64,000 nt of DNA from Beroe forskalii (Eukaryota; Ctenophora; Nuda; Beroida; Beroidae), in contig WFMF01000021.1 in assembly GCA_011033025.1 (NCBI GenBank), forward strand, positions 496,001 to 560,000, read 5' to 3'. Below the pieces are notes generated by a model, which saw nothing but the letters and a program-made list of their open reading frames with translations, was not told the origin of the DNA and did not search any database. Position numbers and translations under genes: made by a program. Positions 36,498-48,497 of the stretch are shown here, piece after piece (positions within the stretch are counted from its first letter, which is position 1; the number at the start of each line of letters is the position of its first letter).

Positions 36498-37030
36498 CTC
36501 GACCCTGAACAAACATAACTTTCCACAAAACCACAATTTGTACGCGTGTGATACTGATTTAACAGTATATTCACCTACGTACATGGCGCCGCGCGATCGG
36601 AAATTTCAGAAGAATTCTCATTTTTCGAGGTGGCGACACCTGCCTTAGGAAATTTCAGACACCGATTTCAGAGGTGGCGACACCTCAGTTAGACATCATG
36701 ACGTATTATGGTCAATTAGGGGGCTAGGGAGATACGTGGCTTCACAATTCGGGGATATTGGAAATTACCAGTAGACTACGCTGTACGCGGAACTAAATTT
36801 AGGACGAGAAATGCAGATTTGACCAATTGCACTGCAAATTGTTCGCATAAACTCTGAAGAGCCGATTTTTTTGTACTTAGGCCTAGTCTAGGCCCTGAAA
36901 TGTACATTTTTGAGGCTGGCAGCTTTTATGCACTCTTCAAGATTGAAATTGAGGCCCCGTCTTATTGTCATAGTTGCAATTTTGAAGAGTGCATTAAAGC
37001 CCGCCTTTTGATTTGCGCGGCGTAATGCGA
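36498..37030. other. No gene; small hairpins
   Basis: Two GAGGTGGCGACACCT palindromes (near 36627 and 36684) and an inverted repeat ATGCACTCTTCAA (36929) facing TTTGAAGAGTGCAT (36983). No exon recognised. Confidence 0.5.
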
Positions 37031-37141
37031 TTCGTGACGCGCCGTGATATGTGCTTTAAATTCGCGGCGCGCAATGTACTTAAAGTACAGTACATTGCGC
37101 GCCGCAAATTTCAAGCACATTTCGCGGCGTGCCGTCACGAA
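37031..37141. repeat. GC-rich imperfect palindrome, arms about 50 bp
   Basis: Left arm TTCGTGACGCGCCGTG...GCGCGCAATGTACT, 8-base centre TTAAAGTAC, right arm its near-complement ending CCGTCACGAA. A few mismatches and one 2-3-base gap. Short frames across it on both strands are symmetric by-products. Confidence 0.8.
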
Positions 37142-37959
37142 ACGGATTTCGCAGTGCAAATTAAAAGAAACGCAATACGCATCAATTGCAGTGCAATTGC
37201 AGTGCAAATTAAAAGAGACGAATCAATTGCAATTTCAGTTCAGCCCAGTGTTGATGACGAAATGAAACACTGATATTTTCGATAATTTAGTTTTAAACAT
37301 AGCAGATTCAAATAATACACTACATCAGACAGAATAGTACAGCACTTTCAATTTCCAAACTGTTAATTCGATGTACACATACATCAACGTGCGGCGTACC
37401 GTGATCACAAGTAGTAATATGGGCATGTGGCGTCAAATCATGACAATGTGACGTCATATTGTTGTGATCTAGAATACGAGTAGAGGGTTGATGAACTGCA
37501 TTTTCAGCTCGGCTTTGCGTTATATTAGCACGGGGCAGCGGATGCTATCAAATCTGCAGCTGCACCGAAGAATGGTATTGATATATTTCCATCCAGCCAA
37601 ATTATTACATTTCTATCCAGCCAAAACTTGCAGTGCAAAACTTGCAGTGCATCATACTCAACCAATTACACAGCAAATTCGTATCCTCGATACAAGATTC
37701 CTCTCAAATTAAACGTAGGCGTTGAAGAAGTGTAGTGTAAGTGAGTTACAGCAACAAAAACGACTATGTGAATGAATATATTATATATTTGTCGAAATAT
37801 CCCCTAAGATGACGGCGTTTTAATTGTCTTGAAGTTTAAAATGGTTTTCATTCGGAATTCATCAAGGTATTAGATACTTAAGTAATGAGCTGAGAGACCA
37901 CGTCAAAGTGCCATTCATTCTCTTCATTAAAATTTGACTGAACAGCTGCATGAATCGGC
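37142..37959. other. No gene seen
   Basis: TTGCAGTGCAAATT and TGCAGTGCAAAACT variants recur at 37158-37215 and 37625-37650. Otherwise unremarkable AT-rich DNA. Confidence 0.4.
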
Positions 37960-38215
37960 AAAAAACTCAAACGAAAAAAGTGAAGCTTGACCGATGTCTA
38001 CACGGAGAATAAGTGGGCGCTATCGCCATTGCCAGACGTTGCCTGCCCTGCGAGTCGGGGCGCGCGCGCGAGGGGGCCAGGCAACGCCTGGCAATATCGC
38101 CACACGACGATTTACTGTACAAAATTGCGCGCACGCGAATTCTTGCGCGCGCGCATGTCGCCCTGTATATGGCCAATCTCGGCCAACGACAAAAAATTTT
38201 CGTTTGAGTTTTTTT
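37960..38215. mobile_element. Foldback element with CCAGACGTTGCC core
   Basis: Outer arms AAAAAACTCAAACGAAAA and complement; inner arms ATTGCCAGACGTTGCCTG (38028) and ATTGCCAGGCGTTGCCTG complemented (38077); GC-rich loop with GCGCGCGCG. Related to 15294-15570 through the inner arms only. Confidence 0.65.
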
Positions 38216-38317
38216 TTTAATTTTTATTTTTTTTTTCAGATTTTTTTTTCACAATAATTTTTTCTTTTTAAAATTTTTATCACAACATTTTTCTGATGGC
38301 CACTCTCGGCCACCATA

Positions 38318-38560
38318 CATCAGTCATTCTTATCAATGGGCGGGGATGCCTGTCATCCTTTTCAATGGGTGGGCTGCCTGTCATTGATTTACTAAAAATC
38401 CTAAGCAGGCGGATTCGTCTCTTATTCTTCAATGGGCGGGGCCAAGCTTCACATTCCTTCAAATGGGTGGGCCGCCTGTTATTCCTCTCAATAATGGGTA
38501 GATCCCTCGTTATTCTATTCAATGGGCTGGGGTGCCTGCTGATTGCCTGTCATCTACAAG
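38318..38560 (+). repeat. Degenerate repeat with TTCAATGGGCGGG core
   Basis: Six copies of TTCAATGGGYGGG or variants, spaced about 35-45 bp, usually followed by GCCTGTCATTC. Confidence 0.75.
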
Positions 38561-38815
38561 TACATAATTGAGTAGAAAGGTTGATGGACTGGTCGAGAGC
38601 TTTGCCGTTGGGACTTGAATTTGGCTGCTGCTCATATCATTTTGCTAACAGCATTATGAACTTAACGTAACGCGCGAACGCCAAACGCGTTTTTCATGAT
38701 GTTTCAAGATGAAGCGATTTCGTTTTTCAAATTAATTTTAAAAGTTTTTGCGCGGCGCACAAAAAGTTCGTACGTGATTTGAATAAAAAACGATTTTCAT
38801 TTTCAGTTTTAGTTT

Positions 38816-39012
38816 TCGTGGCGGGTTTGAGCCATGATATTTAATTTTAAAATTTTTTTTAATTTTTTTTTCAAAATTTTTAAAAAATTTAAAACTTTTT
38901 TAAAACAAAATTTAAAATTAAAAAAATTATTTTTTTAAATTTTTTTTTAAATTTTTTTTTAATTTGAAAAAATTTTTCATTTTTTTCTGGTGGCGGGTTT
39001 GAGCCACCATAC
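38816..39012 (+). repeat. A/T homopolymer block between direct repeats
   Basis: GTGGCGGGTTTGAGCCA occurs at 38819 and 38991. The 150 bp between consist almost wholly of A and T runs. The right repeat ends GAGCCACCATAC, resembling the giant repeat's terminal motif. Such runs are also assembly-fragile. Confidence 0.65.
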
Positions 39013-39330
39013 AGGTGTCCATTTATCAATAACATTTTGAAACATTTCATAGAATAAATAGGAGTCAATATTATATTATAGAAATGAATTGAAATAACTT
39101 AAATTAAAAATAACATGCATTTGATAATTAAAAACCTATGAAATGAATGCACAAAAGATATCTCATGTCAGCTGCTATAAGATAAAAACCCTTCCAGGAA
39201 CAACAATATATACAATCATACCATGAAAACAGGAACTTGGCATGAGAAAAAGAGATTAACAAAATATCAATTCAATTATAAGGTTGTAATATGGGCATTT
39301 TTAAGAAGAATTGTCTGACGTTAACAGATC
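39013..39330. other. No gene seen
   Basis: Plain AT-rich sequence. Confidence 0.4.
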
Positions 39331-39335
39331 CTCTC

Positions 39336-39369
39336 GAGAATCAGCGCCGCGCGCACGGCGCTGATTCTC
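39336..39369. repeat. Perfect GC-rich hairpin
   Basis: GAGAATCAGCGCC and its complement separated by 8 bases. Followed by GGCTGGCGTCAGCGGGCCAT, a motif also found at 25.25-25.28 (inverted) and 50.36 kb. Confidence 0.8.
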
Positions 39370-39434
39370 AGCCACTCGGTGGCTGGCGTCAGCGGGCCAT
39401 ACATCGTATACGACAATGGAAAATAATCATTTTC

Positions 39435-39486
39435 TTGCTAAACACGTATATCCCTGTGTGGCTCGCGCGGCGCGCTTCCCCAGGGA
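39435..39486 (+). mobile_element. GC-palindrome element, left half
   Basis: TTGCTAAACACGTATATCCC through CGCGCTTCCCCAGGGAA, then unrelated sequence. Confidence 0.6.
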
Positions 39487-39706
39487 AATCATTTTCACAC
39501 ACCATATGTTAACTAAAGTTACCGCATGTTACGTACTGCCCCTGTTTGTTCGCGCTCGCATGGCCGCACGCGCGGCTTTTCGTAGGAGAGGCGCACTCGC
39601 GCGCGTAAAGTAAAGCCCGTCACATGATATGCATATGCATGGTTAAGGTTGCTTAGGAAGTAACACGGAGTAATAACTTAAATAATAACGAGGGGGTGGG
39701 CGTCGC

Positions 39707-39797
39707 TTGCTAAACACGTATATCCCTGTCTGCGTTGCGCGGCGCGCTTCCCCAGGGAAGCGCCGCGCGCGTACACACACCTATGCGGGCTTAGGAA
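39707..39797 (+). mobile_element. GC-palindrome element, complete
   Basis: 91 bp from TTGCTAAACACG to GCTTAGGAA with central palindrome GCGGCGCGCTTCCC facing GGGAAGCGCCGCGC. It directly abuts the left edge of giant-repeat copy D. Confidence 0.8.
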
Positions 39798-41141
39798 GGG
39801 CGTCTGGCTCACTTGGGAAAAATTTTTTGAATTCAATTTTTAGGTCCAAATTGTTTTAAAAGTGAGCCACGTCGGCCAAACCATGGCCGACGAGGCTCAT
39901 TTCGGGTACCTTGACCACGTTTTCGCGCATTCAGTGATCGGTGTGCGCGGCGCGCGCGCGGCTCAAATTTGAATAATTTTTGCAATTAGAATATTTTGCA
40001 ATAAAATTACACGAATGTCTTGGAAAAATTTTGTTATTATCAAATAATACAATTTTTGTGCTATTCTTGTCTTGGTTTTGTTTCGAAAAATCTGATTAAA
40101 AATCATCAGCACAAAATATTTTTGATGATGTGCTGTTGAAATTATGAAAATAACATATATTTACAATCTGTGCTATGTTGTAGATTCTTCTTTGTAGATT
40201 GTTATTGACTTTGTCTCTGGAGAACTACTTTGTTTCTTCAAAGCAGCAACCTGTTTATTGAGGATTGAGTACTGATTAAGTTTGTTGGTTGTTGGCAAAT
40301 ATTGCATTGCCAAATATTGCATTGCCAAATATTGCATTACTCATATTACTATTTATTCATTTCTGATACACTTCTAAAATAATAAGATTGATGACAAAAC
40401 TTTATTCCTTCAGTTCTAATCTCTATCCTTAGGTCTTGATGGGATGCCTCCATCATAGCCTTGGTAGTTTGAAACAGGGCAAAATACTTTAATGATTGGT
40501 GAGGCAACAAATTGATATGACCATGTTTTAAAAAGCTAACTATGTCACACACAGAGTACAGACTAAGAACATGCAAGGTCCAAATAATAAAATGCTTGCA
40601 AAAGGTACCTAACCTATTAACTTAATGCCCCCTACCACAATGGAGTGTGTTTGTTTCATGAGCTTCAGTGTCATAAGTTGGTCCTTGTGCATTATTGGGA
40701 ATTCTTTATCTTTATTGGGAAACTTTATCCGGTCAGACAAGATCAAAGTATCAAGTCAATTGTCACTAGAAATAGAGCCCAATCACACTTTGGGCAAATT
40801 TCAAAATGCAAATGTTTAGATTAGATGGACACCTTAATACTCTTACCACAGTTTAGTGTATAGTTTCATAATAAGTTTCGTGTTCATTTGGTATCAAAGT
40901 ATCTGTCTTATTTAAAACAATTCAAGTAAATAAATATCATTTGGTCAGACAAGGAGGAAGTTTTCATGACATCTAGATTTGAGCAAAATACATCAATCAA
41001 CAAAAAGGTTTACTAGGAAAATGACATTTAAATCCCCATTTGTGGCAATATTGACAGTTATGGATTAACTAAACTTTCTAATTGTCAATGAATCACCAGT
41101 GTTGACAATGAACCATCATTATTGACAATGAATTCAATATG

Positions 41142-41885
41142 TTTGAATTAATCAAAATTTTTCAAACACAATGAACCCTCACTTTTCTGTTTAACTGCCA
41201 TACTTGGAACACCAACATGAGTTTTTTGGGTTAATGCAATGTAGGACAAAGGATCTTTTTAATGATCAACAATGGAAATGGTGTTCAGGTTTGATTCAAT
41301 CCAATACCTATTTCAGAGGAAAATGAATTAAATTGCAAGTCTTTTGTGAGGTATGATGCCCCCATCAAGTACCCCCTGGTACCTATTCAATCTGGCTTGA
41401 TCCAAATGCATAATCACAAATGCCTGAATGAATCTGAAACTTTTTCCCTATGGTCTTTGTTTTATGCCATTTGCACCAAGAAATTAAGTTCAACACACTA
41501 ATGAAGAGAAAAGAGGACCGGTGGATGGATCCGGGTCATTTGTGTTTTTGACACAATGCACAATTAATAAAATTAATGCGAGTGGCATGCATCCTGATCC
41601 AATTCTTCATCTTAGTGAGATGCTTCTCCTTGAAAATCATTTGTTTTGAAATAATGTTTGAATTAAAAACCAATCTTTCTTTAAACATCAATGGTCAGCA
41701 AGAATTTTTCTCCAACTCATACTTGAACACCAACATGATTCCTTTAGGTAACAATGTGGACCATGGTTAGTTAGATCTTAATGAGTCACACCAAAGATTA
41801 GTGGTGTTCAGACAAGGAGGCATCTTCATAGCAATACCTATCCTCAATCACCAGTGTTTAAATTGAAGATGTTTTTTGTGGTAGG
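41142..41885. mobile_element. Unit-spacer-unit insertion in copy D
   Basis: Flanked by GAATTCAATATG at 41130-41141 and 41886-41897. Two related units (41142-41362 and 41657-41885), both starting TTTGAATTAA, surround about 290 bp. The layout resembles a terminal-repeat retrotransposon in miniature, with C holding a solo unit, but TG...CA ends are missing. Confidence 0.6.
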
Positions 41886-44194
41886 GAATTCAATATGATC
41901 GTCATTGTCAAAAATGGATCTTTAGTAACGAAATTGAACTTATAAATCCAAACCCTAAACCCTAAACAAACCCCACACTTCATTCTGGCTTGTGTAAGAG
42001 TCAGGGTATGACTCAGGGTTCACTGATTACTATGACAATTTTTGCAAAGGCAGCTTTGATTTTATTGTCAGCAATAGCAATTCATTGAATTACTATGAGC
42101 ATTCATTGGTGAAAATGGTGAAAATGAATCTATTGCCAATAAGCATGATATGTAATGGAAGGCAGTGGCAACACTGAATTGTAAGTTATGGCATTATGGC
42201 AATTAATTTTCAACTGTGAATCTATTTTGGACTATATGGCAACAATGAATTAACAATAAATCATCAATAAATTGACACTAAAGCACATTTCGAACTGTTT
42301 GAACCATATTTTGATCCTAACAGGGTCAGTTTAAACTGTACTCTGTGTGTCATCGTGTGCATGGTATAAGTTTGCATGGTTCATAGACATAACGTGACAT
42401 AACGTGCTTCAAACTGCAAAGCTTAACCCATTATAAGCCAGGTCCTATAATATATACTAGTACCACTATACCAGAGTAGTTGCTGGCATGTAGTGGGATA
42501 AGCCATGTATAAAAAAGACACACAAACTGTCTTCTCACATGATACCATCTTGATGTTGTGTCAAATACTTAATGCAACCTTGTGGTATGACTTAATCAAG
42601 TCCTGAAACTCAACCTATACAATCAAATTTGAGGCATGGATTGCATGCAGAGCATGTGTTATACTGATGTTTTTGCCTCTGCATCCAGATGTTTTCACCC
42701 CTACAACCTTCTATACAATCTACAACTTAGTAAGTACAATCTGAATTGATTTGAATATGGAAGTACCTAAATTTTCATTATCATATGCTTTTAACTATTC
42801 TGTCTGTTGAGATGCTGAGATAATAGAAGTCAGATCGAATTAACCTGACTGTAATTTTTAAAAATTTTCAGTGCAACTAAGGACCTGAGAAGTCCATGAC
42901 AAAAGATCGTGATATTAATTGCTATCCTAAAGCAAAATGTCTCCCACAAGACAAGATTTGTCCTATGAAATTTCTTTCCTTACATTGATGAACTATGAAG
43001 TGTCTATTTACTTTTTTGAAGTAACTCATGACATTTACTCTTGACAATCTAGTTATCTAGGCCAACTGTGTACTGAGCCTCTGTACAACAAATATGTATG
43101 GTGATTTTAGGGCGTGCAAAAGTCTGTTTTAATCAGTGTGCGTAAAAATACATTAGTATTAGCTAATCGTGACGTGATGCGTCACATCATGCGTCAATTG
43201 TTGTAACTAATCTGTAATAGTGACGTGGTGGCTGGTGCGTCACGTCATCACGATTAGTTGAAACTTTAAAACAAGTAATGCGTCACGTCAAGATTTCGTG
43301 CATTCATTCATTACTTTTAACTGGTTATGTGCGCTCGGGATGGATTATCCGGGTGACTGCGCCTAAAGACGAACCAAGAACTGCAACAGATATCTACCAT
43401 TTTATATTCCTGTACTAACAGTTTTCAGTGATAGGATGTAGCAGGCATGGATCCAAGGGGGCATGCTGGAGGCATGCGCATGCCCCCAAACGAAAATTTG
43501 GAGGCGTGCTCTGGGCGTGCAATTCAAAAAATTTGAAATAAAAATCAACATAAGAATTGAAAATATGGACAAAAAATGAATCATTTTTGAACCATTTTAA
43601 CCGGCCCCTTGGACAAAAATTTTTATGGAGGTTGCCAGATCAAGGATTTTTTGCTCTGAAATGACCACTAAAACCCTTTTTTACTGGATAAATTGCATCA
43701 AAAGACCCAAATCCCGGTCTGATATTATGATTTAGGTCGTTATCGTGTTATATGTAATGACTTTCCAGTGAATTTTGCACTATATAAGCCAATTCATAAA
43801 AGTTTCATTTGACCTAAATTAAACTGGCCTTTAATTTGACCGGCCCCACTTTAACCGGCCTTTTTTTAACCGGCCCTTTGGACAAAAATTTCAAAGTCGT
43901 TTTTGTCCTTAAGGGCCGGTTAAATAAAGGCCAATAAGGTATTCACTTGTATAAGGAAAAATAATACCTACCATGATTCGGTAACTTATCATTGATTTGA
44001 TTACATTGTTACTATTTGTTTGTCAATTTCCAGGCAACGGATCACGCCCGGTCTATTTCAACACAGGATGACTGGACACTGAATATTGCCTTCCAACAGT
44101 CCGAAAATGGACTAGAAAAGTTATGAAAATCGATGATATTATTTGAAAACAAGTTTATGAATGGTACAGGTACAAAACTAAACGATGTGGTTCT

Positions 44195-44230
44195 TTAATG
44201 ACAATCAATTTCGTCGTTCTACGACATCTT
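44195..44230 (-). ncRNA. Possible hammerhead-like core motif, independent context
   Basis: Minus strand reads CTGAAGA T GTCG TAGAA CGAC GAAA. The hairpin is fully Watson-Crick, whereas the giant-repeat copies have GUCG or GUUG with CGGC. Sits in the D-specific block, unrelated sequence around it. Confidence 0.3.
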
Positions 44231-44427
44231 CAGGTCTCAAATTTGATTGTATAACCATTGCATCAAAAGAGAATAAATCAGTTACTCATCAATTGCAATC
44301 ATGCGACTCTTATTCAACGACCCGATCCGTGAAATCAATTCCAAGAAAGCATGAATAATCTTATTTGTCAAGTATCGATAGCATCAATTATCAATAGCAA
44401 CTAGCATTCCTCATGGGTATATAGGTG

Positions 44428-44875
44428 GCAAAATTGTGTACGACAACAATGATGTAGATGCTGACATGAAAACAGTGCAAAAATTCTATTGAGGTGACAT
44501 TTGTTGACGCCCCACACCTCTGGCTTCTGGGGGCTGCCGCCCCCAGACCCCTGCTTTTCTTTCTCTTCATTTTAATTAATATATTTAGTGAAATTGTGTA
44601 CAACAAAAGGGATGGAGCTGTTGAGATGAAAACAATGCAAAAACCCTATTGAGGTGACAATTCTTGACACTCCACACCTCTGGCTTCTGGGGGCTACCGC
44701 CCCCAGGCCATTCGATTCTTTCTTTTTTATTTTTAATATATTTAGTGAAATTATGTACGGCAAAAAAAGATGAAGCTTTTGAGATAAAAACAGTGCAAAG
44801 ATCTTATTGAGGTGACATTTCTTTACACTCCAGACCTCTGGCTTCTGGGGCTGCCGCCCCAGACCCCTACTAGCT
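44428..44875 (-). repeat. Three tandem units of about 160 bp
   Basis: Each unit holds GTGAAATTGTGTAC, GCAAAAAYYCTATTGAGGTG, CACACCTCTGGCTTCTGGGG and GCTGCCGCCCC. Two similar minus-strand frames (with GLGAAAPRSQRCG) come from this duplication and are not independent evidence of a gene. Confidence 0.8.
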
Positions 44876-46268
44876 AATACATACTTGAATTATTTTACAT
44901 TCAGAAAACGTCATTTTGCAAATGGAGCACCACGAGGGCTTAAATTTGCACGCCCCCAAAAATTCTGGGCTGGATCATGCTGGATCCATGTCAATAACTA
45001 TAAGCAATGAATAATTCCCTGTTCTAGATTAGCTACACAATGAGAGAGCCTTTTTAACTTCTGATATATTAGAATAATTACTTTAGCTAATGAAATATTA
45101 AAAAAGAAGCAAATTTTGCAAACTGCTTGCTTTGCTCACAAAATATAGTCAATTTCTTGAGCAGAAGAAGGCAAACGCAAAATGGGCAAAAAGGCAAAGG
45201 GTTCGGGAATTTTTTATTTTTTGGATATGGGGGTAAAATACTACTCACAATTCGACTTTCGAGACACTGGTATAGAAAAATAATGCTAGAAATTATATAT
45301 AGTAAGATGGAATAATAATGCATGGTTATTAAATTTTGTTTAGGTACTTTAGTAGCAGGATTGGTGTAAGGTTTTAGTTCTAATCCGTAACCTTAAGTGA
45401 TTAGAATGTTTTTCCACGTTTCAGCCTATTGATTCATTATTATACGATAGTTTTCAATAGTGTATATGAATTGTTATGCTTACAGACCTGAAGATGTTGC
45501 TGAACATGAAATTAATTCTAAGTGAAGAACGTCATAGTTTATCTTATGCCAGTACAACCTTGTGAAGAGATGATAAATAAATGATTGAACTATGCGACCG
45601 CTATAAAGCGACACAATCCTTGACACATAGTGAGTAAGTGCAGAGACATATATGGTGAAATACTGCATTAAGCCAAACTCCTTGGATACCACCCAGTCTA
45701 TATTGCACAATGCACATAATTAATGCAATAAAGCAATAACACTAACTGATAACACTATCTCAAATTTTAGGACTCATTTTTTGTCGTTGATATTCATTAT
45801 GAGTTCAATAAAAAATATGTTCCACAAGGCTTCAAAATGTATGCTTTTCATGTGCACTTTCTCACAATTTGAGTAAGTGATTTCGCTTCAAATTTTAGAT
45901 TTAATTCTAAGATTTCGCTTCAAATTTTAGATTTAATTTCTAAGAATTTCCTATGATTATCTACAAAATACATAGACACGCGCGGGTCGGGCCCATTTCG
46001 GGATAGCTCCCGAGGGCGCAGCCGGATCTATCAGTTTTGACCCGCAGCCCGTGGTGCGAGGTTCCAAACAAATATGGGCCCGATCAGGCAAATGTCGTAT
46101 GTATTATAGACCCGCATGAAAGTCAAGAATAGCCAGGTAGGCGTCTATAATGCGAGTAACTGCATCTTGAAATTTTGGAGCCCGACCATCACGTGAATAA
46201 GTGGGCATAAGGTCTCTGATATCCCCCGCCTATTCAGAAACTCATAAGCACTAATTCTTAGTTATATA

Positions 46269-47095
46269 CCTTAGTGGTAGAAATTAAGAGCCGTTTTAAT
46301 TATGACAAATGAAATTATGATCAGTACTAAATATTATGATAAAGAAATTTTCAGTGATTTTCACCAGGAAAGACCAAGTACTCGGCCTCTGCTTCGGTCA
46401 AAATCGGCCCTTTTCAAACTCGGCCTTGGCAAAATTTTGCTTCATTTGCCGTGTTCGATACCTAGGTAATTGCCAGAATTTCATGTGTTATTTCACAACT
46501 TATGTTGAATTTTTGGGTGTAACAAACTGAAATTTTCACCGGATTGATATTTAACTTAATAACTTTATCAAATTTCACTAGTTCAATTTTCAAAAGATTC
46601 TTTCAAAATATTCTTACAGAAAATCACGGCAAAAATATAATTGTAGCTACAGGAATGTTATATGAACTCGGCTGAACTCGGCCTCGGCTAAGAACCTGAA
46701 CTCGGTCGTTTACTGATTTTCACTATTTTAGTACTATAATGATAGTATGATATTACAGATTGCTCATCACGGAGTTCGGAAATTTTAAACTTTCGTTATT
46801 ATTCGAGAATATGGCGTACGCCCCAGCTGCTATGACCTATGTCGAGTGTTAACCCAATACCCACCTCTGTCCCTACTCTCGAATGTCCACATTATCACTA
46901 TGGACCAATGACCATAAACCATCGATCATCCTTGCCTTAACGTACCTGTATCTAAAAATAGCTGATTTTTGTGAGTGCATAAATTATGACCTGTAGATAT
47001 TATGATGCGTAGAAAATATGATGCGCACCTAATAATTATGATCATTTTGTTAAAATTATCATTATTAGTACGCATCATAATTTTTACCACTAAGG
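46269..47095. mobile_element. CCTTAGTGG-ended TIR element in copy D
   Basis: As at 31683-32516; 18-bp inverted ends with one mismatch. Confidence 0.65.
46365..46715. mobile_element. hAT-type MITE in copy D
   Basis: ATTTTCAC duplication at 46357-46364 and 46716-46723; same insertion as in B and C. Confidence 0.9.
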
Positions 47096-48009
47096 TGCTC
47101 ACACATGTTGCCATTCACAAAGGAATCATTCATGATCTTTGTGACCAATAATCGGTATATGAAGTATGAAATTCAGAGCTTATTACATTTGCCTAAGCTT
47201 GATACTGCACTTCACCCTTACTGCAAATTTTCAATTTTTTGTTATGTTTGTAGTATACCCATACACCTCTATGGATAAGACATTGGACTCCACTTATTTT
47301 ATGTTAACTTACATAATGGTCTGATTGGCAAATTTGAAAACAAAATTTATTTACGAAGACAAATTATATTTTAAGCAGATTATATTTTGTACTGTGTACC
47401 CTCGATTTTTAAAAATCACAAATTTGTAATGTTCAATGAATATCAAGAGCTCTAGTATATTGATTTGCATTTTATACCTCCGAACCTAAAAGGCAATAAA
47501 GTTACCTAAATACCTACTGTTATGTAATACATTAAATTAATATGCTTATCATGCTCAGATTGTGCTTAGATTTAATGAAATATGCCCGTTCAAATGATTG
47601 GTATTATAACATTTCTAATTTCCCTTCCTCAGATTTCCGTGGTGGTGCAATCGGTGACTCATGAGTCATGACTATTCTACGCTTTCGTGTTCTACGCAAA
47701 TGATTTTGGAGTGTACCTTGGTAGCTTTGTCCTTCAGATGAATGAACTACTCACTGCTTCACTGGATATTCTGATAGGAGTATGAACAGTGGATACATTG
47801 CTATTTCATCTATTTGCTTGGCAATAGATAAGTCGTAGCGCGAATTTAACTTTGCATGACAAATTATGTAAAGTGGACATTGAGTAGTCAGACTTTATAA
47901 AAAGATTATAATTCCAAAAGTAAGTGGTTCAACATAAAGTGTTTATACTTTTACAGTATAGTCCAGGAATTTATCATTTGTCTTCAAGTCAAATATTTGA
48001 AATTTATTA

Positions 48010-48497
48010 CCTTAGGAGACAAATTTAAAAGGTACGAAATTTCGGGATTTTTCGAAAAAATCCCCATATTTTCTACTCCCAAAATTCGGTCCCCAAAATT
48101 ATTTCCCCCAAATTAGTAAATTGCGGGTTTGTGATTTGATTAACAGTGCATAAAATATGGGATTCCCAGACAAATTTCAATGAGTATATCAGTGCAGAAG
48201 AGTTCAAAATATCTAAAATGCAGTAATTCCAAATAGAACATTCTAAACTCGACTCGATAAAAGAGATCTTGTATTGGAAATTCTACTACATCGATCACCT
48301 CAGTGATATTGGCCTTTCTGAAGTTCTGATTTATTCCCAAAAGTTACCTTATTTTTTCGAATTTGAAAAAAGGCGAAAATCCCTACTTTATTTTGGGGTA
48401 CGAAATTTGGGGATTTCTGAGAAAATCCCCATATTTTCGAACCCCCAAAATTTCGATCCCCCGGAATTATTGTCCCATGTTATATTGTCTTGTAAGG
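48010..48497. mobile_element. TATTA-flanked TIR element in copy D
   Basis: Same ends and TATTA duplication as 33430-33921, a few bases shorter through homopolymer differences. Confidence 0.85.

Larger units (their letters stand above)
43409..45231. mobile_element. 1.8-kb block replacing 23 bp in copy D
   Basis: C and D are the same up to TTTATATT and again from GGTAAAATAC. D has 1.8 kb where C has 23 bp, with no target duplication. Inside, CATGGATCC plus GGGGGCATGC (43446) faces CATGCTGGATCCATG (44975-44990). Repeats of AACCGGCCCCTTGGACAAAA lie at 43598-43925. Confidence 0.7.

Noticed and set aside
40625-40819. Short frame MPPTTMECVCFMS... present in copies A, B and D
   Set aside because: Conserved because the DNA copies are recent; frame decays in A and shows no synonymous bias that I can see.
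44391-44763. Two similar minus-strand proteins suggesting a gene family
   Set aside because: They are translations of three tandem 160-bp repeats; one stretch is a palindromic GGGGGCTGCCGCCCCC.
48140-48340. 66-residue frame identical in copies C and D
   Set aside because: Identity follows from the recent C/D duplication; lies in a hairpin-rich MITE and has no recognised family.
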